A stretch of 64,000 nt of DNA, from assembly GCF_040813715.1 (NCBI RefSeq), contig NZ_JBFOCH010000002.1; one strand, written 5' to 3'. Below, piece after piece: positions 16,537 through 27,321 of the stretch. Under the pieces are notes generated by a model. The model worked only from the letters and a program-made list of their open reading frames with translations, searched no databases and was not told the origin of the DNA. Each line of letters begins with the position of its first letter. The first letter of the stretch is position 1. The translations under genes and the position numbers were made by a program. Origin of the DNA: Mesorhizobium_K marinum (GTDB taxonomy: Bacteria; Pseudomonadota; Alphaproteobacteria; Rhizobiales; Rhizobiaceae).

Positions 16537-17104
16537 CCTCGCCATGGGCAGGCCCCCAAACCGAGGTCAGCAAGGTCTTGTGGGTGACGACGCGGCCGGC
16601 ATGCCGCGCAAGCAGCACCAGAAGGTCGTATTCCTTCGGCGTCAGCTTCAGCGCCTGGCCATCGCGCTCCACCACGCGGCGCACCGTGTCGATCGCTAGG
16701 CCGTCCACGCTCACCGCTGTCAGTTCGCCGGCTTGCTGGATCCGGTGGCGCAGCGCGCTTCGCATGCGCGCCGTCAGTTCGCCTATGCCAAATGGCTTCT
16801 CGACGTAGTCGTCGCCGCCGAGATCGAGGGCGGCGATCTTTTCAGTCTCCTGGTCGCGCACCGAAAGGATGATGATGGGAACGTGCGACCAGCCGCGCAG
16901 CCTGGCGATTACCTCCTTGCCGTCCATGTCAGGCAGGCCGAGGTCGAGGATCACCAGCGCGGGAGCGACCGTCGCTGCGGCCTTGAGCGCGTCCGCGCCG
17001 GTTGCCGCTTCCACGACCTCGTAGCCGGCCGCTTCGAGCGCCGGGCGCAGGAAGCGCCGGATTTGCGACTCGTCGTCGACGATGAGAATGCGCTCGCGGG
17101 TCAT
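16418..17104 (-). CDS. kdpE: KdpE response regulator (OmpR family)
   Basis: Two-domain response regulator of 228 residues. The receiver has the acidic pair D10/D11 (LIVDDESQ), phospho-acceptor D54 (VILDLGLPDMDG), the Thr/Ser switch at IILSVRD and the Lys in YVEKPF. The C-terminal winged helix ends in RTEPGVGYRFVFD, as in KdpE. It activates kdpFABC under potassium limitation when phosphorylated by KdpD. Start at the ATG at 17104, overlapping the kdpD stop by 4 bp. The 3' end is present twice because of a contig overlap at 16376. Confidence 0.93.
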   Translation of the reverse strand: MTRERILIVDDESQIRRFLRPALEAAGYEVVEAATGADALKAAATVAPALVILDLGLPDMDGKEVIARLRGWSHVPIIILSVRDQETEKIAALDLGGDDYVEKPFGIGELTARMRSALRHRIQQAGELTAVSVDGLAIDTVRRVVERDGQALKLTPKEYDLLVLLARHAGRVVTHKTLLTSVWGPAHGEDMQYLRVYIGQLRGKIERDPTNPKIIRTEPGVGYRFVFD

Positions 17105-19803
17105 GCTTCTTCCGGTGACGCGCCGTTGGTTGGCGCAATCGGAAACCTCAGGGTGATGCGTGTGCCACGCCTGCGGACCGCAGGGCTTTCGACCTTGATG
17201 TCGCCGCCCATCGCATCGACAAAGCCCTTTGCTATAGCCAGACCAAGCCCAGTTCCGGGAGTCCGGCCATCCGGCTTCCCGCGGCGGTAGAATTTCTCGA
17301 ACACGTTTTCCTTGTCGCTCGCTGGAATGCCCTTGCCGAGGTCCGTGATCGAGACGATGACCTCGTCGGCGTCAGCCCTCGCATAGACGCTGATGGGCTG
17401 CTCGCCACCGTATTTGACTGCATTGTCGATCAAATTGAAGAGCGCCTGGCCCAGAAGCACGCTGTCGCCCCGGATCAGCGGAAGGTTCTCGGCAATGCTC
17501 ACTTCGATCGCCTTGTTTGGAAAATATCTGGCGCCTCGCTGAATGGCGGCGCGTACTGCGTCGGCAACGTCGACCCAGTCGCGTTTTGCGTCGACCGCTC
17601 CAGCCTCGATCCTGGTCATGTCGAGCAGGTTGGCAACGAAACGAGCCAGGCGGTCGCTTTCCTCTTCAATCGATGCAAGCAGGTCCTCACGGTCGTCGGG
17701 CTTCATTCTTTCGCCGAGTTCGCGAAGGCTCGAAATGGCGCCGGTGATGGTCGCCAGCGGGGTCTTCAGATCGTGCGAGATCGATGACAGAAGCGCCGAG
17801 CGGAACCGCTCGCCTTCGAGGCGGGCGGCCTGATCGAGGCTTTCCCTGGACAGGCGGGCGCGGTCGATGGCGATCGCGGTCTGGTCGAGAACCGCCCCAA
17901 GGACCTGCTCCTCCTCCGCATCGAGGAGCACGCCGGCGTAGCGGTAGCCTACGACCGCGACGACGCCAGCCGACGCGTTCAGCGGACGGAACTGAAACTG
18001 GCTGTTGGGCAGGGTGCCGGTGCCGGCGCCGGCGGTTTCGTTCTTCTGCATCGCCCAGCGTGCCGCCAGCATATCGGCGACGTCCAGCTCGGTATCGGGT
18101 GGCCAGGCCGCCGCCACCGTGAGTTCGTCGCCGGTCGGCGAGAGCAAGAGCACATCCCGCCTCAGAGAGGCGCGCATTTGCGATACGGCCGCCCAGATGA
18201 CGTCCTCGGCGTTGACAGTGCCCGAAAGCTTTCTCGAGAAATCGTAGAGCGCCTGGGTCGACGCGGCCCGCCGGCTCGCGGCCGAGGCTTGGTCGCTCAG
18301 ACGCGACGCAAGGCCACCAGAAATGAGCGCGGCGATGACGAAGACGACCAGGCCAAAAACCTCGTGCGGGGAGGCGATTGTGAAAGTCCCGGTCGGGGGA
18401 ATGAAGAAGAAGTTGTAGGCGAAGCCAGACAGGATCGCCGCCAGCAACGCGGCCATGTGACCGGCGTAGACTGCGGATACAAGGACCGCCAGAAGATAGA
18501 GCAGCGAGATGTTGGGAAGATGGACGAAGTGCTCGATCAGGTCGCCGAGATAGGTGGCCACGGCAACTGCAACGGTCGGCAGGCCAAGTTCCCACTTGGG
18601 GTTCGCTGGAAGGAACCGGCTTCGCAGCCTTGGTCCCGGCGCGGGCCGCTCGGCGGTTTCCTCGCCGGTGACGATGTGGATACCCAGGCCGGACACGCGT
18701 TCGATCAGCGTGTCAGGCAGCGAATTGCGAAGCAGGCTCCATGGGAAACGCTGCCGGCGGCCGCCGATGACGATCTGGGTCGCATGCTCGCGCCGCGCGG
18801 TCTTCTGGATTTCCTCGACGAAATCGCGCCCCGTCACGCGCCGCGTCTCGGCGCCGAGGCTTTCCGCCAGTTTGAAGGTGGCCGCGAGCCGCTTGGTGAC
18901 CTCGGGATGCGAGGGTGGGCTGTCTGCGCGTTCGATCGAGATGACGAGCCACGGCGCGTTGAGGCCGACTGCCAGGCGGGCGGCGGTGCGGACGACCTTC
19001 TCGGACAGACGATCGGGGCCGACGCAGACGAGCAACCGTTCCGTCGTCTGCCAGGGACCTTCGATCGCGTTCTGCTTGAGATAGTCGACCATCTGGTCGT
19101 CGACGCGGTCGGCGGTCCGGCGCAGCGCCATTTCGCGCAGTGCGGTGAGGTTGCCGAGCCGAAAGAAGCTGTCGACGGCCCGGCGGGCGTTTGCGGGCAG
19201 ATACACCTTGCCCTGTTTCAAGCGCTCGATCAGTTCTGCCGGCGCCAAATCGACCAGAAGGACCTCGTCGGCGCGCTTCAGCATCATGTCCGGCACGCGC
19301 TCGCGCACCGGGACGCCAGTAATCTCCGCGACGACGTCCGACAGGCTTTCCAGATGCTGGACATTCATCGCCGACCAGACATCGATGCCGGCGGCGAGCA
19401 GGTCCTCGACGTCGAGGTAGCGCTTGGGGTGACGGCTGTCGGGCGCGTTTGTATGGGCGAGTTCGTCGACGATGATGATGCCGGGCCGGCGGGCAAGTGC
19501 GGCATCGACATCGAATTCTTCGATTTGCCGGCCCCGATGGTCGAACACTCGGCGCCGGAGTACTTCCAGTCCCTCGAGCAGGGCGGCGGTCTCGGAACGC
19601 CCATGCGTCTCGACAAGGCCGACGACGATGTCGATGCCTTCGGCCTTGAGGCGGCGCGCGCGCGTCAGCATGGCGAAGGTCTTGCCGACGCCGGGCGCCG
19701 CGCCCAGGAACAGGGTCAGCTTGCCGCGGCCCCCGCCGCCTGCGAGTGCAAGCAGGGCGTCGGGATCGGGGCGTATGTCAACGTTGCGGGTTGGGTCGCC
19801 CAT
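17101..19803 (-). CDS. kdpD: KdpD potassium-sensing histidine kinase
   Basis: Full-length KdpD of 900 residues. The N-terminal KdpD domain has Walker A GAAPGVGKT (about residue 34), DELAHTNAPDSRHPKRY, and MNVQHLESL. A universal-stress-like domain follows, then four clustered transmembrane segments around residues 410-510 (LLYLLAVLVSAVYAG, GFAYNFFFIPP) and a GAF-like segment. The kinase core has H-box SSISHDLKTPLATITG, N-box NLIDNAVKYGG and G-boxes DLGKGIP and GTGLGLAI. It acts in the inner membrane and transfers phosphate to KdpE. Eight bases downstream of kdpC. Confidence 0.95.
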   Translation of the reverse strand: MGDPTRNVDIRPDPDALLALAGGGGRGKLTLFLGAAPGVGKTFAMLTRARRLKAEGIDIVVGLVETHGRSETAALLEGLEVLRRRVFDHRGRQIEEFDVDAALARRPGIIIVDELAHTNAPDSRHPKRYLDVEDLLAAGIDVWSAMNVQHLESLSDVVAEITGVPVRERVPDMMLKRADEVLLVDLAPAELIERLKQGKVYLPANARRAVDSFFRLGNLTALREMALRRTADRVDDQMVDYLKQNAIEGPWQTTERLLVCVGPDRLSEKVVRTAARLAVGLNAPWLVISIERADSPPSHPEVTKRLAATFKLAESLGAETRRVTGRDFVEEIQKTARREHATQIVIGGRRQRFPWSLLRNSLPDTLIERVSGLGIHIVTGEETAERPAPGPRLRSRFLPANPKWELGLPTVAVAVATYLGDLIEHFVHLPNISLLYLLAVLVSAVYAGHMAALLAAILSGFAYNFFFIPPTGTFTIASPHEVFGLVVFVIAALISGGLASRLSDQASAASRRAASTQALYDFSRKLSGTVNAEDVIWAAVSQMRASLRRDVLLLSPTGDELTVAAAWPPDTELDVADMLAARWAMQKNETAGAGTGTLPNSQFQFRPLNASAGVVAVVGYRYAGVLLDAEEEQVLGAVLDQTAIAIDRARLSRESLDQAARLEGERFRSALLSSISHDLKTPLATITGAISSLRELGERMKPDDREDLLASIEEESDRLARFVANLLDMTRIEAGAVDAKRDWVDVADAVRAAIQRGARYFPNKAIEVSIAENLPLIRGDSVLLGQALFNLIDNAVKYGGEQPISVYARADADEVIVSITDLGKGIPASDKENVFEKFYRRGKPDGRTPGTGLGLAIAKGFVDAMGGDIKVESPAVRRRGTRITLRFPIAPTNGASPEEA

Positions 19804-19811
19804 AAGGCATG

Positions 19812-20381
19812 TCAGGATTTCGTTGTGTCGAGCGCCATGTTGAGCCGAAGCACGTTGATGCGCGGTTCGCCGACAATACCGAGCAGGCGCCTGTCCGTGA
19901 AGCGGTCGATGAGTGCGGCCACATCGGCCTCCGGCAGCCCGCGCGCGGCCGCGACGCGGCCGACCTGTGCCAGGGCGAACTCGGGCGAGATGTCCGGATC
20001 GAGACCAGAGCCGGAAGCGGTCGCACCGTCAGCCGGCACCGGACCGGCAATGCCGGCGGCGACGAGCCGCGCCACATCGCCCTTCACCCTGGCCGCCAGG
20101 TTGGCCGATGTCGGGCCGAGGTTGGATCCAGCCGATGCGCCGGCATTGTAGGGTGCCTCGGCCGTCGCCGACGGACGCGGCCAGAAATACCTGTCGGAGG
20201 CGAAATGCTGGCCGATGAGCGAGGAGCCGATGACCGTCTCCCCGTTCCGGATCAGGCTGCCGTTGGCCTGTGCCGGGAAGGCGATCTGCGCAATGCACGT
20301 GATTGCCAGGGGGTAGGCCAGCCCGGTGAGCGCGATGAAGGCTGCTGCGAGGACGATTGCGGGACGAATGTGAGCGAACAT
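19812..20381 (-). CDS. kdpC: KdpC subunit of the potassium-transporting ATPase
   Basis: 189 residues with one N-terminal membrane span (PAIVLAAAFIALTGLAYPL) and a periplasmic domain holding the conserved GSSLIGQHF, FWPRPSAT and NLGPTSANLAARV segments. The tail has DPDISPEFALAQVGRVAAAR and then VNVLRLN-like INVLRLNMAL. It raises the ATP affinity of KdpB and stabilises the complex. Start at the ATG at 20381, two bases after the kdpB stop. Confidence 0.95.
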   Translation of the reverse strand: MFAHIRPAIVLAAAFIALTGLAYPLAITCIAQIAFPAQANGSLIRNGETVIGSSLIGQHFASDRYFWPRPSATAEAPYNAGASAGSNLGPTSANLAARVKGDVARLVAAGIAGPVPADGATASGSGLDPDISPEFALAQVGRVAAARGLPEADVAALIDRFTDRRLLGIVGEPRINVLRLNMALDTTKS

Positions 20382-20383
20382 GA

Positions 20384-22606
<2,223 letters not shown>

Positions 22607-22617
22607 GGGAAGATCCT

Positions 22618-24327
22618 TCAGAATGTCTCGCCGCTGAGCATCGCGAGATGCTCGACGATCGGCCCGAGCGCGAGCGCCGGGAAGAACTGCAAGCCGCCGA
22701 GGATCAGGATGATGCCGATCAGCAGGCCGACGAAAAGCGGTGTGTGGGTCGGGAAGGTGCCGGCCGACGCGGGAACGCGCGGCTTGACGACCAGCGCCCC
22801 GGCGATCGCCAAGACCGGAACGGCATAGGCGAAGCGTCCGAGCAGCATGGCGATGCCGAGCGTGGTGTTGTACCAGGGCGTGTTCGCCGTCAGGCCGCCG
22901 AAAGCCGAGCCGTTGTTGCCGGCGGCGGAGGTGAACCCGTAGAGGATCTCCGACAGTCCGTGCGGCCCGACCGTACCGACGCCGGCCGTAGCGAAGGGCA
23001 GCATCGCGGAAACGGCGGTAAAGCCGAGGATTGCGGTCGGCAGGATGAGTACGGCGAGCATGGCGAATTTCATCTCGCGGCTCTCGATCTTCTTGCCGAG
23101 CAGTTCGGGCGTGCGGCCGACCATCAGGCCGGCTACGAAGACGGCGAGGATCGCGAAGACGAGCATGCCGTAGAGGCCGGAGCCGACGCCGCCAGGCAGC
23201 ACCTCGCCGAGTTGCATCAAGAACATCGGCACGAGGCCGCCAAGCCCGGTGAGCGAACCATGCATGGCGTTCACGCCGCCGTCCGACAGGCCGGTGGTGG
23301 AAGCCGCGTAGGCTGCCGTCATCGCCTGGCCGAAACGGACCTCCTTGCCTTCCATGTTGCCAAGCGAAGGGTCGACCCCCAGTGCTGCCAGGATCGGGTT
23401 GCCATATGTCTCGGCCCAGTAGATCGCGCCGATGGCGAAGGTGAGCATGATGCCGGTCACCGCGAGGAAGGCCCAGCCCTGGCGGCGGTCGCCGACCATC
23501 TGGCCGAAGGCGTAGACGAGGGCGGCCGAGACTCCGAGCATTGCGACGATGTTGAGGTAGTTCGACAGGGCCGTCGGATTCTCGAACGGGTGGGCGGCGT
23601 TGACGTTGAAGAAGCCGCCGCCGTTGGTGCCGAGCTGCTTGATGGCCTCCTGGCTGGCGACAGGGCCGAGCGCGATCGTCTGCCGCGCGCCTTCGAGCGT
23701 GGTTGCGGTGACGGACGCGTCGAGCGTCTGCGGCAGACCCATCGCCACGAAGGCAAGAGCCACCGCCACCGCGAGCGGCAGGAGCACGTAGAGGGTGGCG
23801 CGGGTCAGGTCGACCCAGAAGTTGCCGACCGTCTGCGCTGCGGAACGGGCGAAGGCGCGCGTAAGCGCCAGCGCCAGCGCGATGCCGGTCGCCGCTGAAA
23901 CGAAGTTCTGCACGGTCAGCCCTGCCATCTGGCTGAAATGGCTGAGCGTGGTCTCGCCGCCGTAGGACTGCCAGTTGGTGTTTGTGACGAAACTGGCCGC
24001 CGTATTGAAGGCGAGATCGGGCGACATGCCGGCAAATCCCTGCGGGTTCAGCGGCAGGTAGAATTGCAGGCGCAGGATCGCGTAAAGCGCGGCGAAACCC
24101 GCCGCGGCGAAGGCGAACATGGAAAACGCGTAGGCGAGCCAGCCCTGCTCGACGTTGCGGTCGACGCCGGCGGCGGCGTAGAAGGCGCGCTCGACCGGGC
24201 CGAGCACGGGCGAAAGGAATGTGTGTTCGCCGGTGAAGATGTTCGCCATGAAGCGGCCGAGTGGCTTCACCAAGACTGCGACGACGGCAAGAAGCAGGCC
24301 GATCTGCAGCCAACCAATGAGTGTCAT
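22618..24327 (-). CDS. kdpA: KdpA potassium channel-like subunit
   Basis: 569 residues with about ten membrane segments, the standard KdpA size. The four selectivity-filter-like loops are visible: VTNTNWQSYGGE, LGTNGGGFFNVNAAHPFENP, YAASTTGLSDGG and TSAAGNNGSAFGGL. It binds and conducts K+ through the membrane to KdpB. Start at the ATG at 24327. It lies 11 bp upstream of kdpB in the operon. Confidence 0.96.
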   Translation of the reverse strand: MTLIGWLQIGLLLAVVAVLVKPLGRFMANIFTGEHTFLSPVLGPVERAFYAAAGVDRNVEQGWLAYAFSMFAFAAAGFAALYAILRLQFYLPLNPQGFAGMSPDLAFNTAASFVTNTNWQSYGGETTLSHFSQMAGLTVQNFVSAATGIALALALTRAFARSAAQTVGNFWVDLTRATLYVLLPLAVAVALAFVAMGLPQTLDASVTATTLEGARQTIALGPVASQEAIKQLGTNGGGFFNVNAAHPFENPTALSNYLNIVAMLGVSAALVYAFGQMVGDRRQGWAFLAVTGIMLTFAIGAIYWAETYGNPILAALGVDPSLGNMEGKEVRFGQAMTAAYAASTTGLSDGGVNAMHGSLTGLGGLVPMFLMQLGEVLPGGVGSGLYGMLVFAILAVFVAGLMVGRTPELLGKKIESREMKFAMLAVLILPTAILGFTAVSAMLPFATAGVGTVGPHGLSEILYGFTSAAGNNGSAFGGLTANTPWYNTTLGIAMLLGRFAYAVPVLAIAGALVVKPRVPASAGTFPTHTPLFVGLLIGIILILGGLQFFPALALGPIVEHLAMLSGETF

Positions 24328-24349
24328 GGAATTTGCTCCGAAGCCGCGA

Positions 24350-24436
24350 TCAGAACCGTTCCGGCCTGATCAGCGTGAAGACGAGGTAGATGCCTAGCGC
24401 GAGCGCAACGGCGAGACCGATGAGTGGTTCAACCAT
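24350..24436 (-). CDS. kdpF: KdpF small stabilising subunit
   Basis: 28-residue single-span peptide (MVEPLIGLAVALALGIYLVF then TLIRPERF) ending at a TGA 22 bp before kdpA. Length, hydrophobic core and the C-terminal L(I)RPERF are typical of KdpF, a lipid-like subunit of the KdpFABC complex. Too short for most gene callers. Confidence 0.9.
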   Translation of the reverse strand: MVEPLIGLAVALALGIYLVFTLIRPERF

Positions 24437-24446
24437 CGCGATTTCC

Positions 24447-24530
24447 TCAAATTCGGCCGAGGCTGCGGGCATAGAGCGCAAGCAGGACGAACATGCCCAG
24501 CCCTATGGCGAGGTAGAGGATGTCGGACAT
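24447..24530 (-). CDS. 27-residue membrane peptide at the head of the kdp operon
   Basis: MSDILYLAIGLGMFVLLALY plus ARSLGRI, from the ATG at 24530 to a TGA 10 bp before kdpF. It is one hydrophobic helix with a positively charged tail. I recall small peptides of this kind preceding kdpF in other alphaproteobacteria, so it may be a second accessory peptide of the Kdp complex. Function not established from sequence. Confidence 0.65.
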   Translation of the reverse strand: MSDILYLAIGLGMFVLLALYARSLGRI

Positions 24531-24606
24531 AGCTTTCTCCGATGAGAGTTCGGAGGCATAGGTGCAGCGATCAGCGTCAAATCTCGATTGGGAATGAAGC
24601 GGCTGT

Positions 24607-24625
24607 GCATAATGAAACCATAAAG
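24607..24625 (-). promoter_or_regulatory. Candidate KdpE site / kdp promoter region
   Basis: On the minus strand this reads CTTTATGGTTTCATTATGC, an AT-rich imperfect direct repeat (TTTATG and ATTATG spaced by 5) about 75 bp upstream of the first kdp peptide start. KdpE sites in other bacteria are T-rich direct repeats, so this is the best candidate in the 133-bp gap. Weakly supported. Confidence 0.3.
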
Positions 24626-24663
24626 GCGCCACGACCGGGCGCTCTCTAGGTTGCTGCCTGTGC

Positions 24664-25488
24664 CTATTGCGTCGGCGCAGCGGCCATGATCGAGAGCGCC
24701 GAGAGGATGCTTGCGGCGTCGCCGAAACTGCCGACAGTGAACGTCACTGACAGAACGTCGCGCCGCTCGATCCAGGGCAGCAGGGCGGCCGCGTCGGCGT
24801 ATGTCTGCCGCAGGAACTCCACCGTGACGACATGGGGCGGCCGGCAAGGGGGGGTGACCGGACAGTCGCCCGCCCGTTCGACCGCCGACCGGACCTGTTC
24901 CTCGATCAGCGCTCGCGCGGCTGCCGGGGCCATGCTGTCGACGGCTTCGGCCGAGATCGTCGATTTCGTGACGATCCGCGCGGCGCCGGGAAACTGCGCC
25001 TCGATCTCCGTCGCCAGGCAGTCGTCGCCGCTTGCGGCGAGCAGGGGCACGCCGAGTTCCGCCGCATGGCCGGCAAACAGGGTGGGCTCGCCGGTCGTCA
25101 TCCCGTTGATGTCGATGTGACGGAAGGCCGCCGAACTGATGGTGTGGGCGAGCACGCCGCGCCGACCGGCCGCCGCGTGGTAGCCGATCAGCACCAGTCC
25201 GTCATGGCTGCGGTCGAGGCCGGCGACCATCGAGACGGGCCGTCGTGATCCGCTGACGACCCGCACCCTTGGGTCGATGTCCTCGAGCACGAGATTCTGC
25301 ATGCTCCCATGCGAATCGGCGACCGTCACCGCCGTCGCGCCGCCCCTGAACGCTCCGGCCGCGGCAGCGTTCGCCTCCGCGGTCATCAGCCGTCGCGCCA
25401 GTTCGTAGTCGGGGTTGCCACGCTGGCCCTGAAAGGCGCTGGAGACGCCGGCAACGCCCTCGATATCCATCGAGATGTAAATCTTCAT
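24664..25488 (-). CDS. M55-family D-aminopeptidase (DppA-like)
   Basis: Zinc D-aminopeptidase of 274 residues. It begins MKIYISMDIEGVAG, with the metal ligands D8 and E10 of the M55 family, followed by VADSHGSMQNL, the GYHAAAG His segment and HIDINGMTTGEPTLFA. DppA of Bacillus releases D-alanine from D-Ala-D-Ala-type peptides. Start at the ATG at 25488; longer starts up to 25566 run through AT-rich promoter sequence and are unlikely. Divergent from an amino acid ABC transporter and near a D-cysteine desulfhydrase homologue, which supports D-amino acid metabolism. Confidence 0.85.
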   Translation of the reverse strand: MKIYISMDIEGVAGVSSAFQGQRGNPDYELARRLMTAEANAAAAGAFRGGATAVTVADSHGSMQNLVLEDIDPRVRVVSGSRRPVSMVAGLDRSHDGLVLIGYHAAAGRRGVLAHTISSAAFRHIDINGMTTGEPTLFAGHAAELGVPLLAASGDDCLATEIEAQFPGAARIVTKSTISAEAVDSMAPAAARALIEEQVRSAVERAGDCPVTPPCRPPHVVTVEFLRQTYADAAALLPWIERRDVLSVTFTVGSFGDAASILSALSIMAAAPTQ

Positions 25489-25531
25489 GATATTCCAATG
25501 CCTTACTGGGTTTCTAGGACGACGGAGGAAG

Positions 25532-25618
25532 TTGTCAAACTCAAGAATGGAATATGCATTTGCCAAAAAATTTTTTAAATCAAAAAAATTGACAATGTAA
25601 TTTCGCGTCGCCTAAATG
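25532..25618 (+). promoter_or_regulatory. AT-rich divergent promoter with inverted TTGTCAA/TTGACAA
   Basis: TTGTCAA at 25532 and its inverse TTGACAA at 25589 frame a strikingly A/T-rich 50-bp stretch. A perfect -35 box TTGACA (25589-25594) followed after 18 bases by TAAATG (25613) could drive the transporter operon. The inverted copies would then let a regulator, perhaps the YheO-like protein encoded downstream, cover the -35 box. Confidence 0.4.
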
Positions 25619-25641
25619 TGCTCGTCCATGGGGGAGAAGAC

Positions 25642-26418
25642 ATGACGGGCGCCAGCACAATTGCACCCGACGAGGCCATCATCGACGTCGTCGGCGTTCG
25701 CAAGACCTTCCCTTCCATCGGGTCGCGTGGAGGCTGCGTCGCGCTCGACGATGTCCATATGTCGGTCCGGCGGGGCGAGGTGGTGGTGATCATCGGCCCT
25801 TCCGGTTCGGGCAAGAGCACGCTGTTGCGCACCTTGAACGCGCTGGTGGCGGTCGATCGCGGCGTCATCCGCATCGCCGGCCGCGAGGTCACCGATCCGA
25901 AGACCGATCTCCCGAAGCTGCGCGCCGATGTCGGCATGGTCTTCCAGCATTTCAACCTGTTTCAGCACAAGACGGCACTGGAGAATGTCGTGCTCCCGCA
26001 GCGCGTCGTGCGCCGCCGCAGTGCGTCCGAGGCGAGGGATAGGGCGCTGGCGCTGCTCGATCGCGTCGGCGTGCTCGACCGCCAGGATCACTATCCGGGC
26101 CAGCTTTCCGGAGGCCAGCAGCAGCGCGTGGCGATCGCGCGTTCGCTGGCGATGGATCCGAGCGTCATGCTGTTCGACGAAGCGACCTCGGCCCTCGATC
26201 CCGAAATGATCGGCGGCATCCTCGACCTCATGCGTGGTCTCGCGGAAGACGGCATGACGATGGTCGCCGTCACGCATGAAATGGGGTTCGCCCGCGATGT
26301 CGCCGACCGCGTCATCTTCATGGATGAGGGAGCAGTCGTCGAGAGCGGGGCGCCCGAAGCCGTTTTCGCCAATCCGCAGAGCGAGCGCGCGCGCCGCTTC
26401 CTGTCACAGATCCACTGA
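25642..26418 (+). CDS. Polar amino acid ABC transporter ATPase
   Basis: Cytoplasmic ATPase of the GlnQ/HisP type, 258 residues from the ATG at 25642 (strong GGGGGAGA site; the in-frame ATG at 25618 is worse placed). Walker A GPSGSGKST, Q-loop VFQHFNLFQHKTALENV, signature LSGGQQQRVAIARSLA, Walker B VMLFDEATSALDPE and switch His VTHEMGFARDVADRV. First gene of an operon with a binding protein and two permeases. Confidence 0.92.
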   Translation: MTGASTIAPDEAIIDVVGVRKTFPSIGSRGGCVALDDVHMSVRRGEVVVIIGPSGSGKSTLLRTLNALVAVDRGVIRIAGREVTDPKTDLPKLRADVGMVFQHFNLFQHKTALENVVLPQRVVRRRSASEARDRALALLDRVGVLDRQDHYPGQLSGGQQQRVAIARSLAMDPSVMLFDEATSALDPEMIGGILDLMRGLAEDGMTMVAVTHEMGFARDVADRVIFMDEGAVVESGAPEAVFANPQSERARRFLSQIH

Positions 26419-26460
26419 ACCCGCACCAATCACGGTGCTTTTGATGAGGGAGGAGATCTC

Positions 26461-27261
26461 ATGAAATTGTTCAAGTCGATAGGCAAGGCGCTGGCCGTTG
26501 CCACGATCGCGCTGGCGGCGCTTCCAGGGCTGGCCTCAGCTGAAACCGAGATGGACGAAATTCTGCAGCGCGGCGAATTGCGCGTCGGCGTCCAGACCCA
26601 GGGCGCGCCGGTCAGCTTCATCAACAAGAACGGCGAGCGTACGGGGCTGGCGATTGAGATCGTGCAGATGATGGCCGACGATCTCGGCGTCAAGCTGGTG
26701 CTGCAGGACTATGACTGGAAGGGCCTGATCCCGGCGCTGCTTGCCGGCAAGTTCGACCTCATCGCCGCCGACATGACGCCGACTCCGCAGCGCACGGCGC
26801 AATTGCTGTTCTCCCGCCCGTTCTTCTATCAGGACACGGTGGCGTTCACCGGCAAGGAGAACCCGGCGACCACCTGGCAGGACCTGAACAAGGAAGGCGT
26901 CAACGTCGGCGGCGTCCAGGGCGGAACCTATGTAACCGCGATCAAGGAGTTCCTCCCCAACGCTACCGTGAAGGAGTTCGCGAGCGGGCCGGCTACCGCC
27001 CAGGCGCTCGCCGCCGGCCGCATCGACGCCGCCCTGACCGATCTCGGAAACGCCCAGACCTATGTGGGTGAGTTCACCAACCTCAAGATTGTCGACGGCA
27101 TCATTACCCGCGAGCCGCTGGCGTTCGCGACGCGCGCCGAAAACAGCCACCTCAAGTTCTGGATGGACAACTATTTCGAGCTGATCTCGGCCAACGGCAA
27201 GCTGGACCGCCTGGTCAAGTACTGGTGGAACTCCCGGGACTGGGAAGCCGACCACAAGTAA
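26461..27261 (+). CDS. Amino acid ABC transporter periplasmic binding protein
   Basis: Type II binding protein (SBP_bac_3) of 266 residues with a signal peptide cleaved after GLASA. It shows the LRVGVQTQGAPVSF start of lobe 1, GERTGLAIEIVQMMADDLGV, the FDLIAADMTPTPQRTAQLLF segment with the ligand-binding Arg, VGGVQGGTYV in lobe 2, and LTDLGNAQTYV. Preceded by GAGGGAGGAG. The ligand is probably a polar amino acid; D-isomers are possible given the M55 peptidase and D-cysteine desulfhydrase neighbours. Confidence 0.88.
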   Translation: MKLFKSIGKALAVATIALAALPGLASAETEMDEILQRGELRVGVQTQGAPVSFINKNGERTGLAIEIVQMMADDLGVKLVLQDYDWKGLIPALLAGKFDLIAADMTPTPQRTAQLLFSRPFFYQDTVAFTGKENPATTWQDLNKEGVNVGGVQGGTYVTAIKEFLPNATVKEFASGPATAQALAAGRIDAALTDLGNAQTYVGEFTNLKIVDGIITREPLAFATRAENSHLKFWMDNYFELISANGKLDRLVKYWWNSRDWEADHK

Positions 27262-27321
27262 GTCCTCCCAACCTGCGCCGGCGGCCCGGGGTCGCCGGCG
27301 CCCATCGTGGTTCGGATCTTC

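Noticed and set aside
18178..20151. Long plus-strand frame opposite kdpD and kdpC
   Set aside because: Low-complexity shadow; the minus strand holds full-length KdpD and KdpC with all motifs.
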